DNA of 64,000 nt from Shewanella khirikhana (GTDB lineage Bacteria > Pseudomonadota > Gammaproteobacteria > Enterobacterales > Shewanellaceae). The stretch covers positions 3,581,501 to 3,645,500 of the forward strand of contig NZ_CP020373.1 in the NCBI RefSeq assembly GCF_003957745.1, given 5' to 3'. Both the position numbers and the translations under genes were made by a program. The first letter of the stretch is position 1. Every line of letters begins with the position of its first letter. Below, in pieces: positions 25,206-37,600 of the stretch. The notes below the pieces were generated by a model. That model saw only the letters and a list, made by a program, of their open reading frames with translations. It had not been told where the DNA came from and made no database searches.

Positions 25206-25925
25206 ATGAAACTGCTGCTCACCCGTCCCGAGGGTAAAAATGGCGCCATGACGGCCGCCCTCAGCGCCCGGGGTATTCCCTTTACTGTGCAGCCATTGTT
25301 GGCGGTGCAGTCATTGGGGGTTACGAATGAGCAGCTCGCCGCGCTTGTCGGCGTTGATATGCTGATTTTTATCAGCACCAGCGCCGTGAGCTATGGCGCC
25401 AAAGCCCTCAACGGCAATTGGCCAGATGCCCACTATTATGCTGTGGGCGATGCCACCGCCGAGGCGCTGCTCGATTACGGCATTCACGCCGAGCGCGCGC
25501 CGGCCGACAGTCAGGCCACCGAAGGCTTGCTTACTCTGCCCTCCCTGGCCAATGTCAGCGGCAAACGCATTGTGATAGTCCGAGGCCGCGGCGGCCGCGA
25601 AGCCATGGCCGAAGGGCTGCGTGAGCGCGGCGCCGAAGTCAGCTATCTTGAGGTGTATCAGCGCGCCTGCCCAAGCCTCGATGGCAGCGCACTTAGCCAG
25701 CATTGGCAGGACTTCGGAGTGGACACCATAGTGGTCACCAGTGGCGAAGTCTTGGAAAACCTGATAAATCTCGTACCCAAAGACAGTTTTGCTTGGCTTA
25801 GCGGCTGTCATATCATAGTGCCCAGCGCCCGGGTTGAAGACCGGGCAAGGGAGCTGGGACTTGTCAGAGTCACCAACGCCGGAGCAGCAAATCAAGCCGC
25901 CGTGCTGGACGCACTGGGCATGTGA
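25206..25925 (+). CDS. hemD: Uroporphyrinogen-III synthase
   Basis: A 239-residue cytosolic enzyme that closes hydroxymethylbilane to uroporphyrinogen III with inversion of ring D. The family is poorly conserved, but LLTRPEGKNGAMTAALSARG at the start, FISTSAVSYGAKAL, YYAVGDATAEAL, RIVIVRGRGGREAMAEGL and VVTSGEVLENL are the expected blocks of its two Rossmann-like domains. It begins 2 bases after the hemC stop, so the two are co-translated. hemX follows after 57 bases. Length and position match E. coli (246 residues, hemCDXY). Confidence 0.95.
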   Translation: MKLLLTRPEGKNGAMTAALSARGIPFTVQPLLAVQSLGVTNEQLAALVGVDMLIFISTSAVSYGAKALNGNWPDAHYYAVGDATAEALLDYGIHAERAPADSQATEGLLTLPSLANVSGKRIVIVRGRGGREAMAEGLRERGAEVSYLEVYQRACPSLDGSALSQHWQDFGVDTIVVTSGEVLENLINLVPKDSFAWLSGCHIIVPSARVEDRARELGLVRVTNAGAANQAAVLDALGM

Positions 25926-25982
25926 ACTTTTGCTGCTTTGGTTTCCCTGAATTGAACGCTTTCTGGCATCAAGGATTGTTTC

Positions 25983-27197
25983 ATGGAAAACCAACAGCAA
26001 GAAGCCGGGCGCCCAGAGCCACAAACTCTGCCAGCCAAGGACACTCCCGACACCCTTTCCGCCCCCCAACAGCCTGAAAAGCCTCCCCGGCAAGGCAGCT
26101 CATGGGCGCTGCGTCTGGCAGTGCTGCTGTCACTGGGTATGGGCGCTGCCGCCCTCGCCGGTGGCTACTATCTGTATCAGCAGCTCGTTGAGCAGTTCCA
26201 TCACACCAAGTCGCTGGAAGAATCCACCGCTCAGGCATTGAAGGCGCCTATGGAGCGTCTGGGTCAGCTCGAACAGCGCCAGCGTCAGGTGGTCGCGCTT
26301 GAACAGGAGCTTGGCAGGCTGACGGCAGATCAAATAGCGCTGGAGAAGCGACTGGCGAATCTGTCGCAAAAGACCCCGGACGATTGGCTGATTGCCGAAG
26401 CCGACTATCTGGTACGTATGGCAGGTCGCAAATTGTGGCTTGAGCTTGACCCTGGCACGGCGCTGAGCCTGCTCAAGGCCGCCGATGAGCGCATTGCCGC
26501 CATGCAGGACCCGGCGCTGTTCAAACTGCGCAAGGCACTGGCTGCGGATATGGATCAGGTGGCATCGGTGCGCAGCACGGATGTCGCCGGCAACGTGTAC
26601 GCGCTGGATGAAGTCATGAAGCGGCTTGAGCAGCTGACTCCGGGGCAGAACAAGCATGAATACACGCCCGAAGACATAGACACCCTGAGCGAGTCGATTG
26701 ACGACTGGCAAACCAACCTCGCCAAGAGCTGGCAGGCGCTGATCCGCGACTTCGTCACAGTGCGTCATCGCAGCAAAGACATCACGCCACTGCTGGCACC
26801 GGAGCAGGAGTGGTATCTGAAGCAGAATATCCGCTCCAAGCTGCTGCAGGCACAGCTGGCACTGTATCGCCATGACGAACGCAGCTTCCGCGAAGCCGTG
26901 GTTACCGCCGAGGGCTGGGTAAAGCTCTATTTCAGCCAGGAACAAGGTTCAGGCGCCCAGGTGGTTGAAAGTCTCGATAAACTGGCGAACCTGCGAATAG
27001 ACACCATTCCCATCAGCAAGTTCCAGTCATCGGATATGCTCCGCAGCCTGGTGCAGGATGGCGTGAAGCCTGCGGCCCAGACGCAGGAAAGCGCCCCGCA
27101 GGACATGCCGCTGACCGCGCCTGACAGTGAGCCCGACAGCGAGCCGGACGCCAATCCGGAGGCGCTGCCGCCATCAGCTGAGGGGATAAACCTATGA
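25983..27197 (+). CDS. hemX: HemX inner-membrane protein
   Basis: A 404-residue membrane protein. A cytoplasmic Pro/Gln-rich N-terminus (about 1-38) is followed by one transmembrane segment (LRLAVLLSLGMGAAALAGGYYLY, about 41-63) and a largely helical periplasmic domain with coiled coil (LEQRQRQVVALEQELG) and the family block WLIAEADYLVRMAGRKLWLE. The C-terminal tail is acidic and Pro-rich. It is often labelled uroporphyrinogen-III methyltransferase, but no SAM-binding methyltransferase motif is visible. Its true role in heme synthesis is unsettled. AAGGA precedes ATG 25983; it overlaps hemY by four bases (ATGA). Confidence 0.93.
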   Translation: MENQQQEAGRPEPQTLPAKDTPDTLSAPQQPEKPPRQGSSWALRLAVLLSLGMGAAALAGGYYLYQQLVEQFHHTKSLEESTAQALKAPMERLGQLEQRQRQVVALEQELGRLTADQIALEKRLANLSQKTPDDWLIAEADYLVRMAGRKLWLELDPGTALSLLKAADERIAAMQDPALFKLRKALAADMDQVASVRSTDVAGNVYALDEVMKRLEQLTPGQNKHEYTPEDIDTLSESIDDWQTNLAKSWQALIRDFVTVRHRSKDITPLLAPEQEWYLKQNIRSKLLQAQLALYRHDERSFREAVVTAEGWVKLYFSQEQGSGAQVVESLDKLANLRIDTIPISKFQSSDMLRSLVQDGVKPAAQTQESAPQDMPLTAPDSEPDSEPDANPEALPPSAEGINL

Positions 27198-28360
27198 TCA
27201 GGACCCTGATTTACCTCGGCATCATCCTTATTGGTTTGTGCCTGAGCCCCTACCTGATGGGCAATACCGGCTACCTGTATCTGTCGGCATTCGACTACGA
27301 GATTGAAACCAGTCTGGTGTTTGCCGTGGTGATGCTGGTTATCGCCTACGGTGTCATCATCGCCATCGAATGGCTGGTGGTAAAACTGCTGAATCTGCTG
27401 CTTGGCAGCCGTTATCTGCCTGAGCGCTGGCGCCGCAATGCTGCCAAGAAGCACACGCTTTCCGGCGCGCTGGCACTGGCAGAAGAAAACTGGAGCGACG
27501 CAGAACGCTTTATGGCCAAAGGGGCCGATAAAGGCGAGCTGCCGGCACTCAACCTGCTGGCAGCGGCCCGCGCCGCCCAGCGCCAGGGTAAGTATGCCGA
27601 GCGCGACAGCTATCTTGAGCGCGCCGCTAAAGAACCGCTGGCCGAATTCGCCGTGGCAACCAGCCACACCCGTTATCTGCTGCAACAGGGACAGATTGAG
27701 CGCGCAGGGACTGAACTGGCAAAACTCAATCCAACCAGCAAGAGCAAACCACCTGTGATAAGACTCGCCATCGAGGTTTACCAAGCGACCGGGGACTGGC
27801 GTGCACTGAGGGAATTGCTGCCTGCCATTCGCAAACACAGCCTGCTCAGTGAAGACAAGTTGATGCAGCTGCAGCAGAAAGTGACCGTAAATCTGCTTGA
27901 GCAAGCCGGCAATGACAGCTGGGATGCGCTGGATAAAGAATGGCAGTGGCTGTCACGCGCAGAAAAGCAGCTCAGTGCCAATCGTGCCGCCTACGCCCTG
28001 GGTCTGGCCAGGCAAGGCAAACGGGACGAAGCCATCAAGCTACTGCTCAAGGACATGGAGTCGCAGGCAGATGCCGATGTGCTGGCCGCCTTGGGGCAAA
28101 TCCTTAATGGTCGTGATGAAGCGCCGCGGCTGCAGCTCGAAAGATTCGGGCAAAAGTATGAGGACATCCACGAATATCAGGAGTGCATGGCCCAGCTATG
28201 CCGCCAGGGACGGGACTTTAAGGGTGCCAGAGCCCATTCACAGAAGGCCTGTGAGTTGAACCCCAGCAGCGAAAACTGGCTTGCCCTTGCTGAGCTGGAT
28301 GAGCAACTGGGTGATACCAACCTTGCCCTGACACACTATCGCCGCGCTGCCAAGGCCTGA
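27194..28360 (+). CDS. hemY: HemY protein with TPR repeats
   Basis: A 388-residue inner-membrane protein. Two N-terminal transmembrane segments (about 2-22 and 40-70, the latter ending WLVVKLLNLLLGSRYLPERW) are followed by tetratricopeptide repeats (for example ALNLLAAARAAQRQGKYAER; AALGQILNGRDEAPRLQLER; NWLALAELDEQLGDTNLALT). This is the proteobacterial HemY of the hemCDXY operon, not the oxygen-dependent protoporphyrinogen oxidase of the same name. It is thought to support assembly or regulation of heme-synthesis enzymes. It is translationally coupled to hemX, and a strong terminator lies 35 bases after its stop. Confidence 0.93.
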   Translation: MIRTLIYLGIILIGLCLSPYLMGNTGYLYLSAFDYEIETSLVFAVVMLVIAYGVIIAIEWLVVKLLNLLLGSRYLPERWRRNAAKKHTLSGALALAEENWSDAERFMAKGADKGELPALNLLAAARAAQRQGKYAERDSYLERAAKEPLAEFAVATSHTRYLLQQGQIERAGTELAKLNPTSKSKPPVIRLAIEVYQATGDWRALRELLPAIRKHSLLSEDKLMQLQQKVTVNLLEQAGNDSWDALDKEWQWLSRAEKQLSANRAAYALGLARQGKRDEAIKLLLKDMESQADADVLAALGQILNGRDEAPRLQLERFGQKYEDIHEYQECMAQLCRQGRDFKGARAHSQKACELNPSSENWLALAELDEQLGDTNLALTHYRRAAKA

Positions 28361-28394
28361 TCTCAATACAGAACAACATTTCGTTAACCAAAAC

Positions 28395-28439
28395 AAAGCG
28401 TTCTTATAGATACATCTGTAAGGGCGCTTTTTCTTTTTT
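28395..28439 (+). terminator. Strong intrinsic terminator of the hemCDXY operon
   Basis: AAAGCGTTCTTA (28395-28406) pairs with TAAGGGCGCTTT (28419-28430), including G-U pairs, around a 12-base loop. TTCTTTTTT follows. It insulates the adhesin locus from heme genes. Confidence 0.85.
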
Positions 28440-28562
28440 AAGACAACGTACCATATGTTGTGTTTTTGTATCACAAAATACCCATATACGGTATGTCAAA
28501 TCTAGTATAAAAACGTCAAAAACTAGCTCGAAAAACTATATTTTTTAATAAGTAAGATCACC

Positions 28563-28576
28563 GTCAAAAAATTGAC
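28563..28576 (+). promoter_or_regulatory. FlrA/FleQ-like box overlapping the bpfA -35
   Basis: GTCAAAAAATTGAC matches the Pseudomonas FleQ consensus GTCaNTAAAtTGAC at 12 of the 13 defined positions. Its right end (TTGAC) is most of the -35 hexamer, so binding would block RNA polymerase. Single GTCAA half-sites also occur at 28495 and 28515. FlrA is the Shewanella/Vibrio orthologue of FleQ and, as I recall, has been reported to repress the bpfA operon in S. putrefaciens, relieved by c-di-GMP. Confidence 0.7.
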
Positions 28577-28600
28577 CGATATCACATTTAAGCGTACAAT
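28572..28600 (+). promoter_or_regulatory. Sigma-70 promoter of the bpfA operon
   Basis: TTGACC (28572-28577) and TACAAT (28595-28600) are separated by exactly 17 bases; each hexamer has 5 of 6 consensus bases. An A/T-rich tract (about 28500-28560) upstream could act as an UP element. Transcription should start near 28607, leaving a 5' leader of about 70 bases. Confidence 0.75.
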
Positions 28601-28676
28601 GTACTTCTTAAGTTGGGATCTTTTTGTCTACTTTCAGGCAAAAATCGTATCGAATATAGGCTGTTGGGAGCTTGTT

Positions 28677-31600
28677 ATGGGTTCGTTTATCACACCAAAA
28701 AATGGAATGCTCAAGTTTGTAGATGGGCAAATTAGCATGGATGCTGGCGGAACAGAGAAACTGGTTTCTGCCGGTGATGCCATTCCCGAAGGCGCCGTTC
28801 TGCTGGTGGCAGACAACACCAGATTTGAACTGGAGCTGGACGATGGTACAACCCTGGACGAAGCGGATGCCAAATCCACTGCCGCCCAGCCACCCGTTGG
28901 TGAAGAGGAAATCGATCCCAATGCGCTGAATGAAATCGAAGCGCTGCAGGCTCAAATCGCCGCTGGCGATGACCCGACTGCCGATCTGCCTGAAACCGCT
29001 GCCGGTGGTGTTACCGGTAATGAAGGTGGCTCAGGCTATGTCACGCTGTCCCGTACCGGTAGCGAGACCCTGGCTTCAAGCGGATTTGACACTACTGGTG
29101 ATGCCCCAGCTGCCGACACCACCGTTCAGGAAACCCAACTTCCCGGTGCGTTAGACGTAACCCCACCAGTTATTACTGTTGTTGCGCCCGATAACACCAC
29201 CGACGATACCCCAACCATTACTGGTACCACTGATGCCGAACCCGGAAGCACTGTGACCATAGTGGTCACCGACAGCAATGGTGGCACCCAGACCCTGACC
29301 ACCACGGTCAACACCGACGGCACCTATTCGGTTGATGTTATCGATCCCCTGTCTGAAGGTGGCTACACCGCCGATGCCAGCGTGACTGATACCGCAGGCA
29401 ACACAGGTTCTGCCACGGATAACGGCGATGTGGTATATCCCGAAGTGGGCATCAGCGCCAACCAAACCGACGTCAGCGAAGGCGACACCGCCAGCTTCAC
29501 CGTGACACTGGATCAACCTGCCACCCAGGACGTAACCGTTAACTTCACCTATTCCGGCACCGCCATCGACGGCACCGACTTTACCGGTGTGGTCAGCGTC
29601 GTGATCCCTGCCGGCCAAACCAGCGTTATCGTTAACATCGACACTATTGATGATGCCCTGGCAGAAGGTTCTGAAGACTTCACCATCACCATCACCAGTG
29701 TGACCGGTGGTAATGCCAACATTGGCGGCAATAACAGTGCGACCACCAATATCGTCGATGAAGCCGTACCAGGCCCAGAAGACACAGTCACCGTGACCTT
29801 AAGCGGTCCTGACACTGTGACCGAAGGCGAGGTCACCGGCACCTACACCGTGACCCTGAGCGAGCCGGCCCCAGCTGGCAGCATCGTCACCCTGACTTAC
29901 AGCTACACCACCGCCAGTGGCGACGACATCGTTGAAACCACCCAGGCCGTGATTGGCGCCGATGGCACCACCGCCAGCTTTACCATCACCACCGTGGATG
30001 ACGTCTACGCCGAAGGCGATGAAGCCTTTACCGTGTCGGTCAGTGGTATCACCAACGGCGGCAGCAACGTATTCGAGCAGCTGGACCTGTCCGGTGCCAG
30101 CGTGGAAACCACCATCAAGGATGCGGCGTCCCCGACTGACCCTGAAGTTCCAGGGGAAGAAGACACAGTCACCGTGACCTTAAGCGGCCCAGACACTGTG
30201 ACCGAAGGCGAGGTCACCGGCACCTACACCGTGACCCTGAGCGAGCCAGCCCCGGCGGGCAGCATCGTCACCCTGACTTACAGCTACACCACCGCCAGTG
30301 GCGACGACATCGTTGAAACCACCCAGGCTGTGATTGGCGCCGATGGCACCACCGCCAGCTTTACCATCACCACCGTGGATGACGTCTACGCCGAAGGCGA
30401 TGAAGCCTTTACCGTGTCGGTCAGTGGTATCACCAACGGCGGCAGCAACGTATTCGAGCAGTTGGACCTGTCCGGTGCCAGCGTGGAAACCACCATCAAG
30501 GATGCGGCATCCCCGACTGACCCTGAAATCCCCGGGGAAGAAGACACAGTCACCGTGACCTTAAGCGGCCCAGACACCGTGACCGAAGGCGAAGTCACCG
30601 GCACCTACACCGTGACCCTGAGCGAGCCAGCCCCGGCGGGCAGCATCGTCACCCTGACTTACAGCTACACCACCGCCAGTGGCGACGACATCGTTGAAAC
30701 CACCCAGGCCGTGATTGGCGCCGATGGCACCACTGCCAGCTTTACCATCACCACCGTGGATGACGTCTACGCCGAAGGCGACGAAGCCTTTACCGTGTCG
30801 GTCAGTGGTATCACCAACGGCGGCAACAACGTATTCGAGCAGCTGGATCTGTCCGGCGCCAGCGTGGAAACCACCATCAAGGATGCGGCGTCCCCGACTG
30901 ACCCTGAAATCCCCGGGGAAGAAGACACAGTCACCGTGACCTTAAGCGGTCCTGACACTGTGACCGAAGGCGAGGTCACCGGCACCTACACCGTGACCCT
31001 GAGCGAGCCGGCCCCGGCGGGCAGCATCGTCACCCTGACTTACAGCTACACCACCGCCAGTGGCGACGACATCGTTGAAACCACCCAGGCCGTGATTGGC
31101 GCCGATGGCACCACCGCCAGCTTTACCATCACCACCGTGGATGACGTCTACGCCGAAGGCGATGAAGCCTTTACCGTGTCGGTCAGTGGTATCACCAACG
31201 GCGGCAGCAACGTATTCGAGCAGCTGGACCTGTCCGGCGCCAGCGTGGAAACCACCATCAAGGATGCGGCGTCCCCGACTGACCCTGAGGTTCCAGGGGA
31301 AGAAGACACAGTCACCGTGACATTAAGCGGTCCTGACACTGTGACCGAAGGCGAGGTCACCGGCACCTACACCGTGACCCTGAGCGAGCCAGCCCCGGCG
31401 GGCAGCATCGTCACCCTGACTTACAGCTACACCACCGCCAGTGGCGACGACATCGTTGAAACCACCCAGGCCGTGATTGGTGCCGATGGCACCACCGCCA
31501 CCTTTACGGTAGATACTATTAATGATGGAGTTTACGAAGGTGACGAGGATTTCAGCGTTTCAGTGAGTACCATTCAGACTCCTGCAGGTTCCGATGTTTT

Positions 31601-34600
31601 CGAACTGCTGGATTTGTCTAACGCAACGGTAGATACCACGATCCTCGACGCGCAAGAGCCTCCTACCGTCAACAGCGTCACCGGTAATGAGGTCACCGAA
31701 GGTCAGAACAACACCTTCACCGTCACTCTGAGCAACCCCAGCGCCACCGAGACCACGGTCACCCTGGCGCTCAGCGACGGCACGGCCATTGTCGGTACCG
31801 ATACCGGCACCACCTACATGGTCAGCTTCGATGGCGGCGCCAACTACGTGCCCGTGGTGGGCAACAGCGTCACCGTCCCCGCCGGTACCGCCAGTTTCCT
31901 GGTGCAGGTGGCCACGGTTGACGACACCATCTTTGAACAGACTGAGAACTACACCCTCACTGCCACCGCCAACGGCGGCGGTGCCAGCGGTGACAGCACC
32001 ATCACCGACAACGACAGCGCGCCGAAAGTGGCCAGCATCACCGGTGACACCGTGGTTGAAGGCCAGGCCAACACCTTCGCGGTGACCCTGACCAACACTG
32101 CCAGCACTGACACCACCCTGACCCTGACCCTCGCCAGTGGCACCGCCACCAAGGGCGTTGACTTCAGCGGTACCCAGGTCACCGTGGTGATAGATGGCGT
32201 GAGCCAGACGGTGGCAGTGGCCGCCGACGGCAGCTTCAGTGTGACCGTACCGGCCAACACCAACAGCTTCAGTGTGCAGGTCGGCACCACCGACGACACC
32301 ATTTTTGAACTGACTGAAAACTACACCCTCAGCGGCACCGGCAGCAACGGCACCGTGACCGGTACCTCAACCATCACCGACAACGACAGCGCGCCGAAAG
32401 TGGCCAGCATCACCGGTGACACCGTGGTTGAAGGCCAGGCCAACACCTTCGCGGTGACCCTGACCAACACTGCCAGCACTGACACCACCCTGACCCTGAC
32501 CCTCGCCAGTGGCACCGCCACCAAGGGCGTTGACTTCAGCGGTACCCAGGTCACCGTGGTGATAGATGGCGTGAGCCAGACGGTGGCAGTGGCCGCCGAC
32601 GGCAGCTTCAGTGTGACCGTACCGGCCAACACCAACAGCTTCAGTGTGCAGGTCGGCACCACCGACGACACCATTTTTGAACTGACTGAAAACTACACCC
32701 TCAGCGGCACCGGCAGCAACGGCACCGTGACCGGTACCTCAACCATCACCGACAACGACAGCGCGCCGAAAGTGGCCAGCATCACCGGTGACACCGTGGT
32801 TGAAGGCCAGGCCAACACCTTCGCGGTGACCCTGACCAACACTGCCAGCACTGACACCACCCTGACCCTGACCCTCGCCAGTGGCACCGCCACCAAGGGC
32901 GTTGACTTCAGCGGTACCCAGGTCACCGTGGTGATAGATGGCGTGAGCCAGACGGTGGCAGTGGCCGCCGACGGCAGCTTCAGTGTGACCGTACCGGCCA
33001 ACACCAACAGCTTCAGTGTGCAGGTCGGCACCACCGACGACACCATTTTTGAACTGACTGAAAACTACACCCTCAGCGGCACCGGCAGCAACGGCACCGT
33101 GACCGGTACCTCAACCATCACCGACAACGACAGCGCGCCGAAAGTGGCCAGCATCACCGGTGACACCGTGGTTGAAGGCCAGGCCAACACCTTCGCGGTG
33201 ACCCTGACCAACACTGCCAGCACTGACACCACCCTGACCCTGACCCTCGCCAGTGGCACCGCCACCAAGGGCGTTGACTTCAGCGGTACCCAGGTCACCG
33301 TGGTGATAGATGGCGTGAGCCAGACGGTGGCAGTGGCCGCCGACGGCAGCTTCAGTGTGACCGTACCGGCCAACACCAACAGCTTCAGTGTGCAGGTCGG
33401 CACCACCGACGACACCATTTTTGAACTGACTGAAAACTACACCCTCAGCGGCACCGGCAGCAACGGCACCGTGACCGGTACCTCAACCATCACCGACAAC
33501 GACAGCGCGCCGAAAGTGGCCAGCATCACCGGTGACACCGTGGTTGAAGGCCAGGCCAACACCTTCGCGGTGACCCTGACCAACACTGCCAGCACTGACA
33601 CCACCCTGACCCTGACCCTCGCCAGTGGCACCGCCACCAAGGGCGTTGACTTCAGCGGTACCCAGGTCACCGTGGTGATAGATGGCGTGAGCCAGACGGT
33701 GGCAGTGGCCGCCGACGGCAGCTTCAGTGTGACCGTACCGGCCAACACCAACAGCTTCAGTGTGCAGGTCGGCACCACCGACGACACCATTTTTGAACTG
33801 ACTGAAAACTACACCCTCAGCGGCACCGGCAGCAACGGCACCGTGACCGGTACCTCAACCATCACCGACAACGACAGCGCGCCGAAAGTGGCCAGCATCA
33901 CCGGTGACACCGTGGTTGAAGGCCAGGCCAACACCTTCGCGGTGACCCTGACCAACACTGCCAGCACTGACACCACCCTGACCCTGACCCTCGCCAGTGG
34001 CACCGCCACCAAGGGCGTTGACTTCAGCGGTACCCAGGTCACCGTGGTGATAGATGGCGTGAGCCAGACGGTGGCAGTGGCCGCCGACGGCAGCTTCAGT
34101 GTGACCGTACCGGCCAACACCAACAGCTTCAGTGTGCAGGTCGGCACCACCGACGACACCATTTTTGAACTGACTGAAAACTACACCCTCAGCGGCACCG
34201 GCAGCAACGGCACCGTGACCGGTACCTCAACCATCACCGACAACGACAGCGCGCCGAAAGTGGCCAGCATCACCGGTGACACCGTGGTTGAAGGCCAGGC
34301 CAACACCTTCGCGGTGACCCTGACCAACACTGCCAGCACTGACACCACCCTGACCCTGACCCTCGCCAGTGGCACCGCCACCAAGGGCGTTGACTTCAGC
34401 GGTACCCAGGTCACCGTGGTGATAGATGGCGTGAGCCAGACGGTGGCAGTGGCCGCCGACGGCAGCTTCAGTGTGACCGTACCGGCCAACACCAACAGCT
34501 TCAGTGTGCAGGTCGGCACCACCGACGACACCATTTTTGAACTGACTGAAAACTACACCCTCAGCGGCACCGGCAGCAACGGCACCGTGACCGGTACCTC

Positions 34601-37600
34601 AACCATCACCGACAACGACAGCGCGCCGAAAGTGGCCAGCATCACCGGTGACACCGTGGTTGAAGGCCAGGCCAACACCTTCGCGGTGACCCTGACCAAC
34701 ACTGCCAGCACTGACACCACCCTGACCCTGACCCTCGCCAGTGGCACCGCCACCAAGGGCGTTGACTTCAGCGGTACCCAGGTCACCGTGGTGATAGATG
34801 GCGTGAGCCAGACGGTGGCAGTGGCCGCCGACGGCAGCTTCAGTGTGACCGTACCGGCCAACACCAACAGCTTCAGTGTGCAGGTCGGCACCACCGACGA
34901 CACCATTTTTGAACTGACTGAAAACTACACCCTCAGCGGCACCGGCAGCAACGGCACCGTGACCGGTACCTCAACCATCACCGACAACGATATTCTCGGT
35001 GGCGCAACGGCTACTCTGGCATTGCAAGATGCAGATACAGATACTGCTGATAGCGATCAGGATACTGATAGTCAGTCACTGGCTTTCACTGCCAGTGGCT
35101 CGGCAGACATAACCAGCTTTGCCTTTGGTTCTACCGCAGGCATTACTGTGACGGGATTGGACGGAAGCATTTCCTGGAATGTCGACAACAATACCGGCAA
35201 CCTGATTGGTAGCATCGGCGGAGTGCCAATGATCATACTGTCGCTCAGTGGTGGGACTATTAGTGCAGGCCAAACCGGTAACGTCAACGTGACTGCGACC
35301 CTACTGGATAACCTTCAACATGGCAGCAATCCTGTTGACATTGATTCCATCAGTATTAGCGGCATCATAGTCAATGCAATCGATACGCAAAACCACAGTG
35401 CCAGCGGTACTGTTAACCTCACAGTGGAAGATGATGAAGTTGACCTTGCCACTGGAGACCTGAACGGTAATAACGTCATTGGCGATTACGAGGGTACTGG
35501 ATTACTGAATACCAGCGGTGTAGATCAGGGCTATAGTGCCGATCTGTCTGCCAACGTCAATGGCTGGAATGGCACGAATATAACCTTTGCTGATTCAGAT
35601 ATTACCTCAAACGGCAAGACATTGTTCTACTATGTTGATCCACTAAATCCTGATGTTCTTTACGCTTATACTGACAGCAGCGCCACCCCGAGTGCTTATA
35701 ACGCTGCCAATACAGATCAAAATCTCGTATTCACACTGACAGCTGATCCGAATAGCGACAGCTACAGTATGAGTTTGCTCCAAACCATCGACACACTGTC
35801 TAAAATTGAAGTGGCAGAGCTCGACGGTGGTGAGGGCGGTAACAGCCCAGCTGTGTACGTTGGTTACAATGCAACTAATGGCACCTTCGATATCGACAAC
35901 GATCTGTCACAATTAGGCGCCGACTATGAGCTGGCGTTTACCCTCAGCTCACATTACACAAATGACAACCCAGGTACAGTGAATGGTAATACCGGCGGCT
36001 TCGGAGCCAATAATGCTTTTGTGGATTATGGTGAAATTTTTGTCATCGATTTCGCACAGGATGTTGCCAGTGCCGCTGTGAACTTTACAGGTGCAGCTCT
36101 AGCCCATTTCAAGGCCTATTCCGAAGACGGCACCTTGTTGGGTGAGGGTGATATCGCCAGCGGTGATGCGATTTCTAATCTCGGTCCAATCAGCTATATA
36201 GAGTTAACTACTACTGGAGATGGTAACCAATACCGCTTCCAGTTTACGGGCACCAGTGCTGACGTCATTTCGAGTTCTACCGAGGATGTTTCACTGAAGT
36301 TCGACGTAACAGTTGAAGACAGCGACGGTGACACCACCTCTGGCGAGTTTAATATTAATCTGGCGGCGCCCGGAGGCGCCCCATTGGCACCGACAGCACT
36401 GACCACCAGTGCCACTGCCAGATTGCAAGAGGCTGACCTGCTGGACAATGGTTTGGACTCTGACTCACAGAATCTAACCTTCAAAGCAGGCAGCGATGCT
36501 ATAGGTGTGTTCCAGTTTGGCAACTTCAGCAATATCCAAGTCAGCGGCATTAATGCCAATGTGTCTTGGGCATTAAACGAAGCCGGTCAGCTTGTTGGTA
36601 CTACAATGGGCCGCGAAGCTATCCGTTTAACGCTGGATTGGAGTCGCATCAATGCCGGCGAGGAAGGAGATGTCACGGTTCAAGCTGAACTGCTTACTAC
36701 CCTGCCTCACTCAGTCAATACTGACAACCTGACTATCTCCGGCATTGAAGTTATCGGGGTGTCAGGCACAGGTCTCAGTGCAACGTCCAACGTGACTGTC
36801 ACCGTTGCGGACGACAAAAACCTTGCTGTTGATGATACCAACAGTATTGATGTCGTCGTCGACAGCTTCCTGGTTTCCGGTATTGTCGCGAATTGGACGG
36901 AAACCAATGACGGCTCCCACATCGAGATGTTCGATGGAACCGATGCAGCTAATGGTGGTGGTCTGGATAACGACAGCGGCCTGGATCAACTGCGTTGGGG
37001 CTCACCTGTAGGCAGTTACAAGTCAGGTTATGGCTTTATCGATAATGACGCAGGTCTGTCTGGCCAGCTCGCACTGAATGAAGACATAGTGCTCGGTACC
37101 TTTACCCACTATAACTGGCCTACTTACTCCGGCACTTCAATCACCAGTGCCAAGATGAATGTGGCATTTACGCTGACCGATGCGTATGGCAAAACCACGC
37201 CGGTTTCGTTGGATCTCAACTTCTCCCACAATGAGACCCCCAACAGCGACGATCCTGAAGCATCTAAGGACATAGTAACGGTAGGACAAACCAGTGTGAC
37301 CTTTAACTATGAAGGTGCGTTGTACACCCTGCAGGTTATTGGCTTTAAAGATAAAGTCACAGGAAACGTGGTTACTGAAATCCACACCGCCGAAAATGCT
37401 GCCAACAGTTATGAATTGGTGGTGCGCATGGTTCCAGGAGATGGTTATACCCTGCCGCACACCGAGGGCAACGTGCTCACCAACGATATCGTGGGTGCCG
37501 ATGGCGCTCCAACCATCATAGGTGTGGCAGAGGGAGATCAAACCGACACTGGCGTTATTGGCCAAGTAGGCGCGATCATCGCTGGGACTTACGGCAACTT

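Noticed and set aside
28450..28480. CRP-like TGTG...TCACA upstream of bpfA
   Set aside because: The half-sites are seven rather than six bases apart and the first half lacks the conserved A, so it is not a credible CRP site.
31949..34906. Eight near-identical 117-residue frames on the minus strand
   Set aside because: They are antisense shadows of the 372-bp adhesin repeats. They share the repeat period, lack ribosome sites and have low-complexity Val/Thr/Leu composition.
29778..34988. CRISPR array or other mobile repeat
   Set aside because: Repeat units are 372 and 381 bp, in frame within one protein gene, with no short repeat/spacer pattern and no cas genes.
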